Shown one piece after another: positions 6,583-7,094 of a stretch of 7,094 nt of DNA (its first letter is position 1; each line of letters begins with the position of its first letter). The notes beneath the pieces were generated by a model. The model was not told the origin of the DNA. It was given only the letters and a program-made list of their open reading frames with translations, and searched no databases. Where the stretch lies: positions 1 through 7,094 of the forward strand of contig NQJI01000069.1 of assembly GCA_002256705.1 (NCBI GenBank). Direction: 5' to 3'. The stretch is from Methylococcaceae bacterium NSM2-1 (GTDB lineage Bacteria; Pseudomonadota; Gammaproteobacteria; Methylococcales; Methylomonadaceae). The position numbers and the translations under genes are program-made.

Positions 6583-6597
6583 AAGCTCTACCAGCTT
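6583..6597 (+). terminator. Weak hairpin just after srmB
   Basis: AAGCT (6583-6587) and AGCTT (6593-6597) pair around a CTACC loop, starting 5 bp after the helicase stop. The stem is only 5 bp and no T tract follows, so it is a poor intrinsic terminator candidate. Confidence 0.2.
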
Positions 6598-6599
6598 AA

Positions 6600-6633
6600 G
6601 CCGTTCATGCTCCTATACATCAGCACGAACAGC
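6600..6633. repeat. Imperfect REP-like palindrome downstream of srmB
   Basis: Arms 6600-6610 and 6623-6633 are 11 nt each around a 12-nt loop. As minus-strand RNA every position pairs, with two G-U wobbles; as plus-strand RNA there are two mismatches. The arm sequences (CCGTTCATG, CACGAAC) resemble dispersed intergenic palindromes seen in many proteobacterial genomes, and a related fragment, GGTTCGACAAGG, occurs at 6669-6680. The rest of the gene-free stretch 6634-6813 holds no ORF I can support. GGGCGC (6686-6691) and GCGCCC (6747-6752) form a distant inverted pair there, and the left end of the insertion sequence should lie somewhere in this interval, but I could not identify its terminal repeat. 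Confidence 0.35.
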
Positions 6634-6813
6634 CTGCCGACTCCTTCAACTGCGGAATTTAGGCTCATGGTTCGACAAGGCCTTTGGGCGCATTTAGTAG
6701 GTAGTCAAAAGTTTTCCTGAATAGAAAGCTTCTTCAGTCAGTTTTAGCGCCCACCAGCATTTTTCAACTATAAAGCACATATTGGTCGCCTATCAACCGA
6801 GGAGTACCCTGTT

Positions 6814-7094
6814 ATGGCGATGAATCGTATTCAATTCCAACCTGGCTTATCTTTGCCCGCATTTCTGCAGCAGTTTGGCGTCGAGGCGCAATGCGAGGAT
6901 GCACTGGAACAGGTTCGCTGGCCTCACAGGGCTTTCGCTGTTCCTGCTGCGGCCGAGAGGAGCATTGCCTACTTCACGTTGGCGCCCGCAAGATATTTCA
7001 ATGCTGGGCCTTTCGGTTCCAAACTTCGCTGATTGCCGGAGAGCACTCACCTGGCATTGACGGTCCGGTTCTTGGCGATCTACTTGATCAGCCA
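6814..7094 (+). pseudogene. IS1595-family transposase remnant, frameshifted and cut by the window end
   Basis: The start (MAMNRIQFQPGLSLPAFLQQFG, then CEDALEQVRWPH) is the typical N-terminus of IS1595-type transposases, and an AGGAG site lies 9 nt before the ATG. At about 6928 the frame breaks. The homologous reading continues in another frame from 6930 as GFRCSCCGREEHC and later FQCWAFRFQTSLIAG, the family's zinc ribbon. At about 7045-7056 it breaks again, and from 7057 the original frame resumes as LTVRFLAIYLIS. The original frame itself hits a TGA at 7030-7032. The first break is explained by two extra bases (6928-6929). The ribbon's second CxxC is degraded (C-W-A-F), and the TIF residues usually following the TSLxAG block seem deleted. 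Intact family members run to about 300 residues with a DDE domain, which would lie beyond the edge. The segment is visibly more GC-rich than its neighbours, consistent with transfer. Confidence 0.85.

Noticed and set aside
6928..6932. Programmed ribosomal frameshift in the transposase
   Set aside because: There is no slippery heptamer at the break, IS1595 transposases are normally one frame, and a second frame break plus lost residues downstream point to decay.
6847..7060. Open frames on both strands in the right-end segment
   Set aside because: The minus-strand frame and the plus-strand frame from 6875 do not match the IS1595 N-terminal and zinc-ribbon sequence; they are by-products of higher GC content in the transposase remnant.

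Overview
The window looks like a piece of chromosome from a gammaproteobacterium of moderate GC content. Three things point there. The DEAD-box helicase carries the SrmB-type C-terminal signature, the small DUF3301 protein is a family I associate with gamma/betaproteobacteria, and the glycogen phosphorylase resembles the E. coli GlgP type. A methane-oxidising gammaproteobacterium (Methylococcales) would fit the gene types and base composition, but nothing in the window proves it.

Layout from left to right. Positions 1-2111 (minus) hold the first 703 codons of a glycogen phosphorylase; its C-terminus lies outside the window. An AT-rich 180-bp gap follows, with a plausible glgP promoter and a repeat cluster upstream of it. 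At 2292-2636 (minus) is a small membrane-anchored DUF3301 protein. It is divergent from a plus-strand pair: a GFA/CENP-V-type zinc protein (2687-3100) and a carboxylesterase of the phospholipase/carboxylesterase alpha/beta-hydrolase family (3136-3804). A clear intrinsic terminator at 3904-3935 ends the facing minus-strand gene, a 108-residue unrecognised membrane protein (3952-4278). Upstream of that, on the same strand, is a rhomboid intramembrane protease (4399-5067). A 169-bp divergent region with a CRP/FNR-like palindrome and a perfect -10 box separates rhomboid from an SrmB-type DEAD-box RNA helicase (5237-6577). The right end (6578-7094) is different in character: a gene-free stretch with imperfect hairpins, then the decayed start of an IS1595-family transposase whose reading frame is broken at least twice, running off the window edge.

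The genes are mostly unlinked housekeeping functions: glycogen breakdown, ribosome assembly, membrane proteolysis and a general esterase. The GFA/esterase pair is the only likely operon. I found no CRISPR array, tRNA, rRNA, toxin-antitoxin pair, defence cassette or new multi-gene system. The most useful leads are the regulatory region in front of srmB, the orphan membrane protein next to rhomboid, and the decayed insertion sequence.
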